From Pseudomonas triticifolii (GTDB lineage: Bacteria; Pseudomonadota; Gammaproteobacteria; Pseudomonadales; Pseudomonadaceae): 64,000 nt of DNA. Of this stretch, positions 1-7,759 are shown piece by piece. The first letter of the stretch is position 1; each line of letters starts with the position of its first letter. The position numbers were made by a program, and so were the translations under genes. The notes beneath the pieces are model-generated. The model was not told the DNA's origin, ran no database searches, and saw nothing but the letters and a program-made list of their open reading frames with translations. Where the stretch lies: the NCBI RefSeq assembly GCF_014358015.1, contig NZ_JACONV010000014.1:1-64000 (forward strand), written 5' to 3'.

Positions 1-36
1 TGGGCGCCTAAAAAGCCAAGGTCTTAAAACCAGGAC

Positions 37-67
37 AAAAAAAAGCCACCTGGTAAGGTGGCTTTTT
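37..67. terminator. Bidirectional rho-independent terminator after queD
   Basis: An inverted repeat AAGCCACC/GGTGGCTT is flanked by an A-run on the left and a T-run on the right. It therefore ends with a U-tract in both directions. It lies 5 bases after the queD stop (minus strand) and could also end a plus-strand gene lying before the window. Confidence 0.85.
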
Positions 68-72
68 GAAGG

Positions 73-429
73 TCATTCCCCGCGATACTCACATCCACTG
101 GTACAGGTTTCATGGATGCGAACGGCAGAGAGTTCTGGAAGCAGCGGTTTCAACTCATCCCAGATCCATTTCGCCAGATTCTCACTGGTTGGGTTTTCGA
201 GGCCCGGAATATCGTTCAAATAGTTGTGATCAAGGCGCTCATAAAGCGGCTTGAAGATGGCCTTGATCTCGGAGAAGTCGCGAATCCAGCCTGTATGAGG
301 ATCGACTTTACCGGCAAGGTGGATGCCGACGCGAAACGAGTGTCCATGCAGGCGGCCGCACTTGTGGCCTTCTGGCACATGAGGCAAGCGGTGCGCGGAC
401 TCGAACGTAAACTCTTTGAAAATTTCCAA
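73..429 (-). CDS. queD: 6-carboxy-5,6,7,8-tetrahydropterin synthase QueD
   Basis: This 118-residue protein of the 6-pyruvoyl-tetrahydropterin synthase fold should convert 7,8-dihydroneopterin triphosphate to 6-carboxytetrahydropterin, an early cytosolic step in making 7-deazaguanine for queuosine in tRNA. The zinc-binding histidines are visible as H13 and the pair in LHGH (H28, H30). The catalytic Cys24 lies in GHKCGRLHGH and the C-terminal CTSGCEYRG block is typical. Length is normal for bacterial QueD. The only plausible start is TTG at 429, because an in-frame stop lies three codons further upstream; the resulting MEIFKEFTFESAHR matches the family N-terminus. It is a single gene, divergent from the PepSY/two-component operon and ended by a strong terminator. 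Confidence 0.93.
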   Translation of the reverse strand: MEIFKEFTFESAHRLPHVPEGHKCGRLHGHSFRVGIHLAGKVDPHTGWIRDFSEIKAIFKPLYERLDHNYLNDIPGLENPTSENLAKWIWDELKPLLPELSAVRIHETCTSGCEYRGE

Positions 430-616
430 AATGTATCAACTCTGGGAAAGTGGCTATCGCAGAAGCGACAATTGCAGCGCACGAGTTTAACAGTAATGGT
501 TTGAAACTCCATCGTGGGTGATGGCGATCATCACTGATAGCATGTGGCCAGACCTATTCAGTTTGAGTTAAGTTGCCAGCGCTATGGTGGGTGCCATAAA
601 AGCACTGGACGTGATC

Positions 617-925
617 ATGAGAACGCCGATAACCCTGCTGACCGCGCTAACCTTATCCACGACTGCCTGTATCATTCACGCACGTGACGTTGATCCGGAT
701 GAAGTCGTGCGGTTGAGCAGCGCTGGCACCATCAAACCCTACGAATTCCTTGATGCCCAGGCGTTGAGCCAACATCCAGGTGCAAGGATCGTAGAATCCG
801 GGCTTGAAACTCAGTACGGCAAGTACATCTATAAGGTTGAGCTTCGTGATGTGAGGGATACCGAGTGGGATCTCGAGATCGACGCCGTCACGGGAAAAGT
901 CTTCAGGAATCGTCAGGATAATTAA
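617..925 (+). CDS. Small exported PepSY-domain protein, first of two
   Basis: This protein of about 102 residues has a signal-peptide-like N-terminus (MRTPITLLTALTLSTTACIIHA) followed by one PepSY-like domain ending VELRD...WDLEIDAVTGKVF. I chose ATG 617 because it leaves a normal signal peptide; an in-frame ATG at 584 would add eleven poorly matching residues. It should be periplasmic. Its stop (TAATG) overlaps the start of the next PepSY gene by one base, so the two are probably translationally coupled to each other and to the two-component genes behind. Comparable small PepSY genes precede bqsRS/carRS in P. aeruginosa and cvsSR in P. syringae (recalled), where the system responds to divalent cations. 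A direct role in sensing is inference. Confidence 0.8.
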   Translation: MRTPITLLTALTLSTTACIIHARDVDPDEVVRLSSAGTIKPYEFLDAQALSQHPGARIVESGLETQYGKYIYKVELRDVRDTEWDLEIDAVTGKVFRNRQDN

Positions 926-1230
926 TGAATGTCGACAAGCGTCTTTGCGCGACCTTGGTATTGAGTCTGGTGTGCTCGTATACCTATGCCAGAGACCTGA
1001 ACCAGGATGAAGCGCTCAGCTTGCGTCAGCGTGGGGTAATTCTTCCGCTTGAGCAGTTCATCGAGCGGGCATTGGGGTTGTATCCGGGTGCCAGATTGCT
1101 GGAGGCCGAGCTGGAAGAGAAAGACAATGCCTATGTCTATGAGTTTGAATTGCTGACCCTGCAGGGCGTTGTTCGCGAACTTAAGTTCGATGCGCGCGAT
1201 AGCCGATTGTTGAAAGATGAGGAAGATTGA
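925..1230 (+). CDS. Small exported PepSY-domain protein, second of two
   Basis: This 101-residue protein has a signal peptide (cleavage probably after ...CSYTYA) and one PepSY-like domain with the pattern GARLLEAELEE...YVYEFELLT...LKFDARDSRLL. It is a diverged paralogue of the preceding gene: both carry an R-D-L/V-x-x-D-E-A/V segment after the signal peptide and the PGAR(L/I)(L/V)E motif. The start overlaps the upstream stop (TAATG), and its own TGA overlaps the ATG of the response regulator at 1230 (TGATG), giving a tightly packed four-gene operon. The likely role is a periplasmic accessory of the two-component system; no ligand can be read from the sequence. Confidence 0.8.
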   Translation: MNVDKRLCATLVLSLVCSYTYARDLNQDEALSLRQRGVILPLEQFIERALGLYPGARLLEAELEEKDNAYVYEFELLTLQGVVRELKFDARDSRLLKDEED

Positions 1231-1898
1231 TGCGGCTGCTATTGGTTGAAGACCATGTACCCCTTGCAGATGAGTTGATTGCAGCGCTTGGGCGACAAGG
1301 CTACGCCATTGATTGGTTGGCAGATGGACGTGATGCGGTTTATCAAGGAACGAGCGAGCCCTACGATCTCATCGTGCTCGATCTGGGCTTACCCGGCATG
1401 TCTGGCCTGGAAGTGCTTGAGAAATGGCGCAGCAGCGGGCTGGCGACGCCGGTGCTGGTACTTACGGCAAGGGGATCCTGGTCTGAACGTATCGAGGGAC
1501 TTAAGGCCGGTGCCGACGATTACCTGACCAAACCGTTTCACCCCGAGGAACTTCAACTGCGTATCCAGGCGCTGCTGCGCCGCTCTCACGGGTTGGCTAA
1601 CCAGCCAACGCTGGAGGCCGCAGGCTTGAAGCTGGACGAGGGACGCCAGTCTGTCACCCGTGATGGCGTTGACATCCAGCTAACCTCAGCGGAGTTTCGT
1701 CTGCTGCGTTACTTCATGCTCCACCCCGAACAGATTCTATCCAAAAGCCACCTGTCCGAGCATCTGTACGATGGTGAGAACGAGCGCGACTCCAATGTGA
1801 TTGAAGTCCACGTCAATCATCTGCGGCGTAAGCTGGGCCGTGCGGTGATCGAGACACGTCGTGGGCAAGGTTACGTCTACGGTGGGGCAGGGGGTTGA
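1230..1898 (+). CDS. cvsR: OmpR-family response regulator, CvsR-like
   Basis: This is a 222-residue response regulator. The receiver domain (about 1-115) has the acidic pair E7/D8, phosphoacceptor D51 (LIVLDLGLPG), T79 and K101 (LTKPFH). A winged-helix OmpR/PhoB DNA-binding domain (about 125-220) follows, ending HVNHLRRKLG...VIETRRGQGYVYG. ATG 1230 is taken as start; an in-frame TTG one codon upstream is less likely. The coding end overlaps the sensor kinase start by four bases. The gene order PepSY-PepSY-regulator-kinase next to a Cache chemoreceptor and nuo matches my memory of the calcium-responsive CvsSR system of P. syringae pv. tomato, which affects type III secretion and AlgU. The family call is secure; the cvsR name rests on synteny. 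Confidence 0.85.
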   Translation: MRLLLVEDHVPLADELIAALGRQGYAIDWLADGRDAVYQGTSEPYDLIVLDLGLPGMSGLEVLEKWRSSGLATPVLVLTARGSWSERIEGLKAGADDYLTKPFHPEELQLRIQALLRRSHGLANQPTLEAAGLKLDEGRQSVTRDGVDIQLTSAEFRLLRYFMLHPEQILSKSHLSEHLYDGENERDSNVIEVHVNHLRRKLGRAVIETRRGQGYVYGGAGG

Positions 1899-3220
1899 AA
1901 TCCATACAGCGGCGATTGAGTATCGGGCTGATCGCCGTCATGGTGGTGGTAGGGCTGGTCATGGCGCAGACCAGCCTCTGGTTGTTTGAGCTTGGCTTGC
2001 AACGCTATCTCGAATCAGGTCTGCGCAACGAAAGCGAGAACTTGCTCGTGGCTTTGGTTCGCGGGCCTGCAGGGCTGCAACTGGACGAGCATCGCTTGTC
2101 TGGCGCCTACCAGCGTCCGCTGTCTGGCCACTACTTTCGAATCGATCTACCGCAAGGTCATTGGCGCTCGCGTTCACTCTGGGATTTCGAGCTGCCGGAG
2201 TCCTCTCCAGTTGGTCTGCACGCCAATTTCGAACTGGGTCAGACAGGACAATCGCTCCTGATGCTGACCGCCGAATACCGCAAGTTCGGCAAACAGATTT
2301 CGATTACGGTGGCTCAGGACTACACCCCGGTGAGGGCCAGTTTCAGGCGCATGCAACAGATCGGACTGGGGCTGGGGTTTGCCGCTTTGATTCTGGTATT
2401 GGTCCTTCAGCGCGTGACGGTGCGCAGAGCGCTACGGCCTCTTGAAACTGTGCGCGGCCAGATATCCCAGCTTCAGCAAGGACAGCGGTCCCAGCTGGAC
2501 GATCAGGTGCCGCTTGAACTGGAGCCTCTGGTCGCGCAGATCAATCACTTGCTTGCCCACACAGAAGACAGCCTCAAACGCTCGCGCAACGCGCTGGGTA
2601 ATCTGGGGCATGCACTGAAGACGCCCCTGGCGGTGCTGCTGAGCGTGGCATTGAGTGAACAGCTTGATGAAAAGCCGGCGTTGCGCAAAACGTTACAGGA
2701 ACAGTTGGAAAATATCCGACTGCGTCTGGAGCGAGAACTCAACCGGGCACGCTTGTCCGGTGACGCATTGCCTGGCGCACGTTTTGATTGCGATGCCGAA
2801 CTGAGCGGGCTGTTCTCCACGCTGAGCATGATCCATGGTGGGCATCTGGATCTGGTCAATAACGTTGAAGCGGGCATGCAGTTGCCATGGGACCGCGAGG
2901 ACATCTTAGAGCTGCTCGGTAACCTGCTGGATAATGCTTGCAAGTGGGCAGACAGCGAGGTGCATCTGAGTATCCTGCGTCAGCAAAACGGTTTTTGCCT
3001 GTTGGTCGATGATGACGGCCCAGGGATTCCGGAGCTTCAGCGTGTGGAAGTGTTCAGTCGAGGTGCTCGCCTTGATGAGCAAATCATCGGACATGGCCTT
3101 GGGCTGGGTATCGTGCGCGATATCGTTGAAGCGTGGGGCGGGCGGCTGCAGTTGCTGGACAGTCCGCTGCAGGGGCTGCGGGTTCGGATCGACCTGCCCG
3201 AGCGTATCGCACCGATGTAG
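1895..3220 (+). CDS. cvsS: Sensor histidine kinase, CvsS-like
   Basis: This 441-residue inner-membrane kinase has TM1 at about 10-32, a periplasmic sensor region of about 120 residues, TM2 at about 155-172, a HAMP-like linker, and a HisKA domain with H239 in GNLGHALKTPLAVLLS. The HATPase follows, with the N box (LLGNLLDNACKWAD), G1 box (VDDDGPGIPE) and G2 box (GHGLGLGIV). The start is TTG 1895 behind a G-rich ribosome-binding stretch, overlapping the regulator stop; the next Met would remove most of TM1. Fold and context resemble PhoQ/BqsS/CvsS. The RExxE iron motif described for BqsS is not evident, since the closest string is RNESE, so sensing of another cation such as calcium is plausible but inferred. 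Confidence 0.85.
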   Translation: MKSIQRRLSIGLIAVMVVVGLVMAQTSLWLFELGLQRYLESGLRNESENLLVALVRGPAGLQLDEHRLSGAYQRPLSGHYFRIDLPQGHWRSRSLWDFELPESSPVGLHANFELGQTGQSLLMLTAEYRKFGKQISITVAQDYTPVRASFRRMQQIGLGLGFAALILVLVLQRVTVRRALRPLETVRGQISQLQQGQRSQLDDQVPLELEPLVAQINHLLAHTEDSLKRSRNALGNLGHALKTPLAVLLSVALSEQLDEKPALRKTLQEQLENIRLRLERELNRARLSGDALPGARFDCDAELSGLFSTLSMIHGGHLDLVNNVEAGMQLPWDREDILELLGNLLDNACKWADSEVHLSILRQQNGFCLLVDDDGPGIPELQRVEVFSRGARLDEQIIGHGLGLGIVRDIVEAWGGRLQLLDSPLQGLRVRIDLPERIAPM

Positions 3221-3325
3221 GCAATATCCGACGATAAAGAAGGGCAGGCCTTAATGTTCAAGCGGATTGGCCGATAAAGAGTGGTGTAACCATGACTTTA
3301 TAAAAATAACCACAAGGCCAATCCT

Positions 3326-5005
3326 ATGCGTCTTAGTCTGAAAGCCAAGGTTCTTCTGCTGGCGGTACTGCCCGTGCTGACGTTCGGGGTGGTGATCAGC
3401 GCAACTACGGTATTCATGCTGCATCAACAGGCGGATCGTGAGGTCAACGACACGCGAGAGCGCCTGCTCTCCGAAGCCAAGACGACGCTGCAGAATTATG
3501 TCGCTATCGCGATGACCGCCATCAAGCCGCTTTACGAGGCGGCAGCGCCGGGTGACGAAAATGCCCGGGCGTCGGCTATCAAGCTGCTTTCCTCGGTGTC
3601 CTACGGCAAGGACGGCTATCTCTTCGGCTATGACTCTCAGGTCGTACGCATTTTCAGAAGTACCAGTCCCGACGGATTGGGCAAGAGCTTCAATGACGTT
3701 CGTGATCCAAACGGCGTGTATCTCAATCGTGAACTGGTGGCCGTGGGCAAAGCGGGTACTCACTACGTCATGTACTCCTCAGCCTTGCCAGGCAAGACTG
3801 AACCCGTCCCTAAAATCGGTTACACCGAATACCTGCCCAAGTGGGATCTGATCGTGGGTTCTGCCGTGAATCTGGACGGCATTGATGCACAGGTCGCCAT
3901 CGTCAGGCAAAACGTGGAGGCGCGCCTGCAGGAGATGCTGTACAGCATTGTCGGTATCACGCTTCTGGTGTTGGTCGTTATCAGCGTCATTGGAGTTCTG
4001 ATGACCGGAACGTTACTGCGCCCTCTACGGCTGATGAAAAACAACCTGGACGATATCGCCGCAGGTGAAGGTGATTTGACGCGTCGTCTCGCTATTACCA
4101 GTAATGATGAGCTGGGTGATCTTGCGGGGTCGTTCAACCGGTTTGTCGACAAGATTCACGGGCTGGTCCGTCAGATCACCGAGATGACGGGACAACTGAA
4201 TGGGCTGGTAGGCGAAGTGTCATCACAGGCTCAGCGTTCCGAAAACGCCATGGAGCGTCAGCGTCACGAAACTGATCAAGTGGCCACTGCGATCAACGAG
4301 ATGTCCGCGGCTGCGCAAGAAGTCGCCAAGAGTGCGCAGAGTGCCTCTGTCGCAGCTCAACAGACCGATGAGCAAGGGCGGACCGCCAAACGCGTGGTTG
4401 ATGGCAGCATTCGTCAGATCCACGCGCTGGTGGACGATATTCGTAAAAGCGGGACATCGCTGGACAGTCTGCAACAGGACGTTTCGTCGATCGTCAGTGT
4501 GCTGGGTGTGATTCGCTCGATCGCAGAGCAAACCAACCTGCTTGCGCTTAACGCTGCCATTGAGGCCGCAAGGGCCGGTGAGGCCGGTCGCGGTTTTGCG
4601 GTCGTGGCTGACGAGGTTCGGGCGCTGGCCAGTCGCACCCAGCAAAGCACTCAGGAAATCCAGAGCATGATCGACCGCCTGCAGTATGGTACACAGGAAG
4701 CGGTGACGGCGATGCGTCGCTCCAGTGAAGCAGGGGACGGTACCTCGACCCAAGCCAATGAAGCCGGTGTTTCGCTGGTCTCGATTGGCGAGCTGATTGC
4801 GACCATCAACTCAATGAACGCTCAGATCGCCAGTGCTGCCGAGGAGCAGACGGCGGTCGCCGAAGAGATCAACCGCAGCGTTCATCAGATCGCCGGTGCG
4901 GTCGAGAGTGTTGCGGAAGAAACCCGACTGGGCGCTCAGACCTCACGCGCGCTCGCCGAACTGGGAACAAGGCTTGGAGGCCTGGTCGGACAGTTCCGGG
5001 TCTGA
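3326..5005 (+). CDS. Methyl-accepting chemotaxis protein with single Cache sensor domain
   Basis: This 559-residue transmembrane chemoreceptor has TM1 at about 8-30, then a periplasmic sCache_2-type domain (about 35-190) with the characteristic GKDGYLFGYD...GTHYVMYSSALPG...KIGYTEYLPKWDLIVGSAV pattern. TM2 lies at about 203-226 and a HAMP domain follows. The cytoplasmic signalling hairpin has the conserved tip RSIAEQTNLLALNAAIEAAR. No C-terminal CheR-binding pentapeptide is visible. Pseudomonas receptors with this domain bind small carboxylates (P. putida McpP, P. syringae PscD, and the P. aeruginosa malate receptor CtpM, recalled as lying close to nuo too). A short-organic-acid ligand is therefore the best guess, not shown by the sequence. 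It appears to be its own transcription unit after cvsS. Confidence 0.9.
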   Translation: MRLSLKAKVLLLAVLPVLTFGVVISATTVFMLHQQADREVNDTRERLLSEAKTTLQNYVAIAMTAIKPLYEAAAPGDENARASAIKLLSSVSYGKDGYLFGYDSQVVRIFRSTSPDGLGKSFNDVRDPNGVYLNRELVAVGKAGTHYVMYSSALPGKTEPVPKIGYTEYLPKWDLIVGSAVNLDGIDAQVAIVRQNVEARLQEMLYSIVGITLLVLVVISVIGVLMTGTLLRPLRLMKNNLDDIAAGEGDLTRRLAITSNDELGDLAGSFNRFVDKIHGLVRQITEMTGQLNGLVGEVSSQAQRSENAMERQRHETDQVATAINEMSAAAQEVAKSAQSASVAAQQTDEQGRTAKRVVDGSIRQIHALVDDIRKSGTSLDSLQQDVSSIVSVLGVIRSIAEQTNLLALNAAIEAARAGEAGRGFAVVADEVRALASRTQQSTQEIQSMIDRLQYGTQEAVTAMRRSSEAGDGTSTQANEAGVSLVSIGELIATINSMNAQIASAAEEQTAVAEEINRSVHQIAGAVESVAEETRLGAQTSRALAELGTRLGGLVGQFRV

Positions 5006-5012
5006 AAAATGG

Positions 5013-5050
5013 GTGGCAAGGGCCCGGGTCCTTGCCACGTCGGGCTTTTA
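5013..5050 (+). terminator. Putative terminator after the chemoreceptor gene
   Basis: A 9-bp stem GTGGCAAGG/CCTTGCCAC with an 8-base loop is followed by a short T-containing stretch (GGGCTTTTAG). It sits 8 bases after the stop. The U-tract is weak and displaced by several bases. Confidence 0.5.
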
Positions 5051-5154
5051 GCCTTTCTGGCCATGCCATGATCATTGTCATTCATACGGCACTCGCACGT
5101 TCGCCCGCTGACTAAGGTCTAGACCGCGCGCAATGCGCGGCCGACTGACATGGA

Positions 5155-6225
5155 ATGGACATGAACGAAACCGTACAGCAATACAAGACACTCCTTCTGC
5201 TACTGGTGGGGGTGACCGTTGCCTTCATCTGGATTCTGCTGCCGTTTTACGGCGCGGTGTTCTGGGCAGTGATTCTCGGCATCATCTTTTCGCCTCTTCA
5301 GCGAAGGCTGTTACTTCGATTCAACTGGTCACGCAACCTCACGTCCTTGTGCACATTGATGATCTGTCTGGTCATCGCCATTCTGCCAGTGATCATCATC
5401 AGCGCCTTGCTGGTCCAGGAAGGCACCACACTGTACAAGAACGTCGAAACCGGGCAACTGGACATTGCAGGCTATCTGGCCGAGTTCAAGACGCTGCTGC
5501 CGCACTCGCTGCAGGGACTGCTGGATCGGCTCGGCATGGGTGACCTCAATGGGCTGCGTGACAAGATCGCCAAGGGCGCCATGCAGGGCAGCCAGTATCT
5601 GGCGACCCAAGCGTTCAGTTTCGGTCAGGGAACCTTCGATTTCGTGGTGAGCTTTTTCATCATGCTCTACCTGTTGTACTTCTTTCTGCGCGACGGTCAC
5701 GACCTGGTTCGCAAGATGCGCAACGCAGTGCCGCTTGCCGAACAGCAGAAGCGCCGCTTGCAGCTCAAGTTCACCCGCGTGGTGCGTGCCACAGTCAAAG
5801 GCAACGTTGTGGTGGCTGTCACGCAGGGCGCGCTGGGCGGCTTCATCTTCTGGGCGCTGGACATACCGAGCGCATTACTCTGGGCTGTCATCATGGCCTT
5901 TCTCTCGCTGCTGCCAGCGGTGGGCGCGGGGATCGTCTGGGCGCCGGTTGCGTTGTATTTCCTGCTCAGTGGCATGATCTGGCAGGGCGTGGTGCTAGGC
6001 CTGTTCGGGGTGTTCGTCATCGGCTTGGTGGATAACGTGCTTCGCCCGATTCTGGTCGGCAAGGACACCAAAATGCCGGACTATCTCATCCTGATCTCCA
6101 CGCTTGGCGGCATGTCAGTATTTGGACTGAACGGCTTTGTGATTGGTCCTCTGATTGCCGCACTGTTCATCTCGACCTGGGGCTTGTTCAGCAGCGCCAA
6201 GAAGCCGGTCCGACTGCCCGGTTAA
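5155..6225 (+). CDS. AI-2E/PerM family membrane transporter
   Basis: This 356-residue polytopic inner-membrane protein belongs to the AI-2E transporter (UPF0118/PerM/TqsA) family. It has hydrophobic segments near residues 13-35, 60-85 and 160-180, a soluble middle segment (about 90-155), and a conserved C-terminal membrane block containing GLVDNVLRPILVG and a GFVIGPLIAALFI-type end. Members act as exporters or antiporters (autoinducer-2 release by TqsA, sodium/proton exchange in some PerM proteins); the substrate cannot be told here. Start at ATG 5155 or at the second Met (5161) is possible. It is followed by a strong bidirectional terminator shared with nuoN. Confidence 0.88.
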   Translation: MDMNETVQQYKTLLLLLVGVTVAFIWILLPFYGAVFWAVILGIIFSPLQRRLLLRFNWSRNLTSLCTLMICLVIAILPVIIISALLVQEGTTLYKNVETGQLDIAGYLAEFKTLLPHSLQGLLDRLGMGDLNGLRDKIAKGAMQGSQYLATQAFSFGQGTFDFVVSFFIMLYLLYFFLRDGHDLVRKMRNAVPLAEQQKRRLQLKFTRVVRATVKGNVVVAVTQGALGGFIFWALDIPSALLWAVIMAFLSLLPAVGAGIVWAPVALYFLLSGMIWQGVVLGLFGVFVIGLVDNVLRPILVGKDTKMPDYLILISTLGGMSVFGLNGFVIGPLIAALFISTWGLFSSAKKPVRLPG

Positions 6226-6238
6226 GTTTATTTGAGGC

Positions 6239-6272
6239 AAAAAAAACCCTGCTCGAGAGCAGGGTTTTTTGT
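6239..6272. terminator. Bidirectional terminator between the transporter gene and nuoN
   Basis: A stem AACCCTGCTC/GAGCAGGGTT is flanked by an A-run on the left and T-run on the right, so it has a U-tract in both directions. It lies between the stop codons of two convergent genes. Confidence 0.92.
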
Positions 6273-6282
6273 TTTCGGGCAA

Positions 6283-7752
6283 TCAGCCGGGCATATGAAT
6301 GCCAGCGTTGACGACCAGATCCAGCAGCGGTTGCGGGTAGACACCCAGTACGAAGGTCAGGATCGCAACAGCCAGTAGCATGACGCCACCTGTACGCTGT
6401 GCCCAGTTGAACGCTGCGTCATGACGCGGCAGCTTGGCGTCGACCAGGTACATCGTGACCATCACTCGCAGGTAGTAGAACAGGCCGATGGCGCTGCCCA
6501 GGACCAGTGCGCCCACCAGCCACCACAGTTGCGACTCGACACCGGTCGCAATCATGTAGAACTTGCCGATGAAGCCTGCGGTGAGCGGAATGCCCGCCAG
6601 CGACAGCAACATGAGGGTCATGACGGCGGTCAGATACGGACGACGCCAGAACAGGCCGCGATACTCGAACATCGCATCGGCGTCGCGACCGCTGTAAGGC
6701 GACGACATCATGGTGATCACGCCGAAGCTGCCCAGCGAGGTCAGCACGTAGGTAGCCAGGTACACGCCAATGGCTTCCACAGCCATGCCCTTGCTGGCTA
6801 CCAGCGCGATCATCAGGTAACCGAAGTGTGCGATGGAGGAGTAACCCAACAGACGCTTGAGGTTGGTCTGGGTCAGCGCCAACAGGTTACCCACCAGAAT
6901 CGAGGCGACTGCGATCACTGCCAGCACATTCTCCAGCACGCCGCTGGTGGCAGCTGGCGATATCTGGAACAGGCGCACCAGCACGGCAAACACAGCTACC
7001 TTGCTGGCTGTGGCCAGGAATGCAGCCACCGGAGCCGGGGCGCCTTCGTAGACGTCAGGCGTCCAGAGGTGGAAGGGCACCAGCGACAGTTTGAACGCCA
7101 GACCGACCAGCATCATCGCCAGACCCAGGCTGGCGATCGGGCTAGGCATGCCGGTTGCCGCGATGGCCTTACCGATGCCTTCGAAGCTCAGCGAGCCTGC
7201 TTCTGCGTACAGCAACGCCATACCGAACAGCAGGAACGCAGAGCCGGCCGCTGACAGCACCATGTACTTGATGCCGCCTTCCAGCGAGCGCTTGTTGAAG
7301 AACGCATAAGCCACCAGACCATAGACCGGTACCGACAACAGTTCCAGACCGATGAACAGGCCAGCCAGATGCTGAGCGCTGACCAGAACCAGACCGCCAG
7401 CGGCGGCCAGCAGGATCAGCAGGTAGAGTTCTTCGCGGTTACCCGGATACCCGACCTTTGCGTCGCCCAGATAGGCGTGCGCCATGGTCACGCACGCCAG
7501 GGTCGAGGCAAGAATGATCGCCATGTACAGGCAGGCAAAGTTGTCGACCTGCAGCAGCGGAGTGACCGCCAGCGGGGCAACCTTCATTGCCGGGTAAATG
7601 GAAAGCAGGGCCAGGTTCAGCCCCGCCACCGAAAGCAGAAAGGTTTGCGAGTGATTGCGGCGCCACGCGATTGCCAGCATCACCACAACAATGGTGATAC
7701 TGGTAATCAGCAGCGGCGCAAGCGCAATAAAGTGTTGAATCGTCAGGTCCAT
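6283..7752 (-). CDS. nuoN: NADH-quinone oxidoreductase subunit N
   Basis: This 489-residue antiporter-like membrane subunit belongs to the proton-pumping arm of respiratory complex I. The Proton_antipo_M core is recognisable, with the segment KYMVLSAAGSAFLLFGMALLY, the lysine in GLAFKLSLVPFHLWTPDVYEG, and the LGYSSIAHFGYL block. About 14 hydrophobic segments fit the family. It is the last gene of the 13-gene nuo operon, 7 bases after nuoM, and is followed by the terminator at 6239-6272. Confidence 0.97.
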   Translation of the reverse strand: MDLTIQHFIALAPLLITSITIVVVMLAIAWRRNHSQTFLLSVAGLNLALLSIYPAMKVAPLAVTPLLQVDNFACLYMAIILASTLACVTMAHAYLGDAKVGYPGNREELYLLILLAAAGGLVLVSAQHLAGLFIGLELLSVPVYGLVAYAFFNKRSLEGGIKYMVLSAAGSAFLLFGMALLYAEAGSLSFEGIGKAIAATGMPSPIASLGLAMMLVGLAFKLSLVPFHLWTPDVYEGAPAPVAAFLATASKVAVFAVLVRLFQISPAATSGVLENVLAVIAVASILVGNLLALTQTNLKRLLGYSSIAHFGYLMIALVASKGMAVEAIGVYLATYVLTSLGSFGVITMMSSPYSGRDADAMFEYRGLFWRRPYLTAVMTLMLLSLAGIPLTAGFIGKFYMIATGVESQLWWLVGALVLGSAIGLFYYLRVMVTMYLVDAKLPRHDAAFNWAQRTGGVMLLAVAILTFVLGVYPQPLLDLVVNAGIHMPG

Positions 7753-7759
7753 AGCGCTC

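Noticed and set aside
216..512. 98-codon minus-strand frame overlapping queD in another phase
   Set aside because: QueD covers the region with all catalytic residues; the alternative frame is Ser/Arg-rich and has no family.
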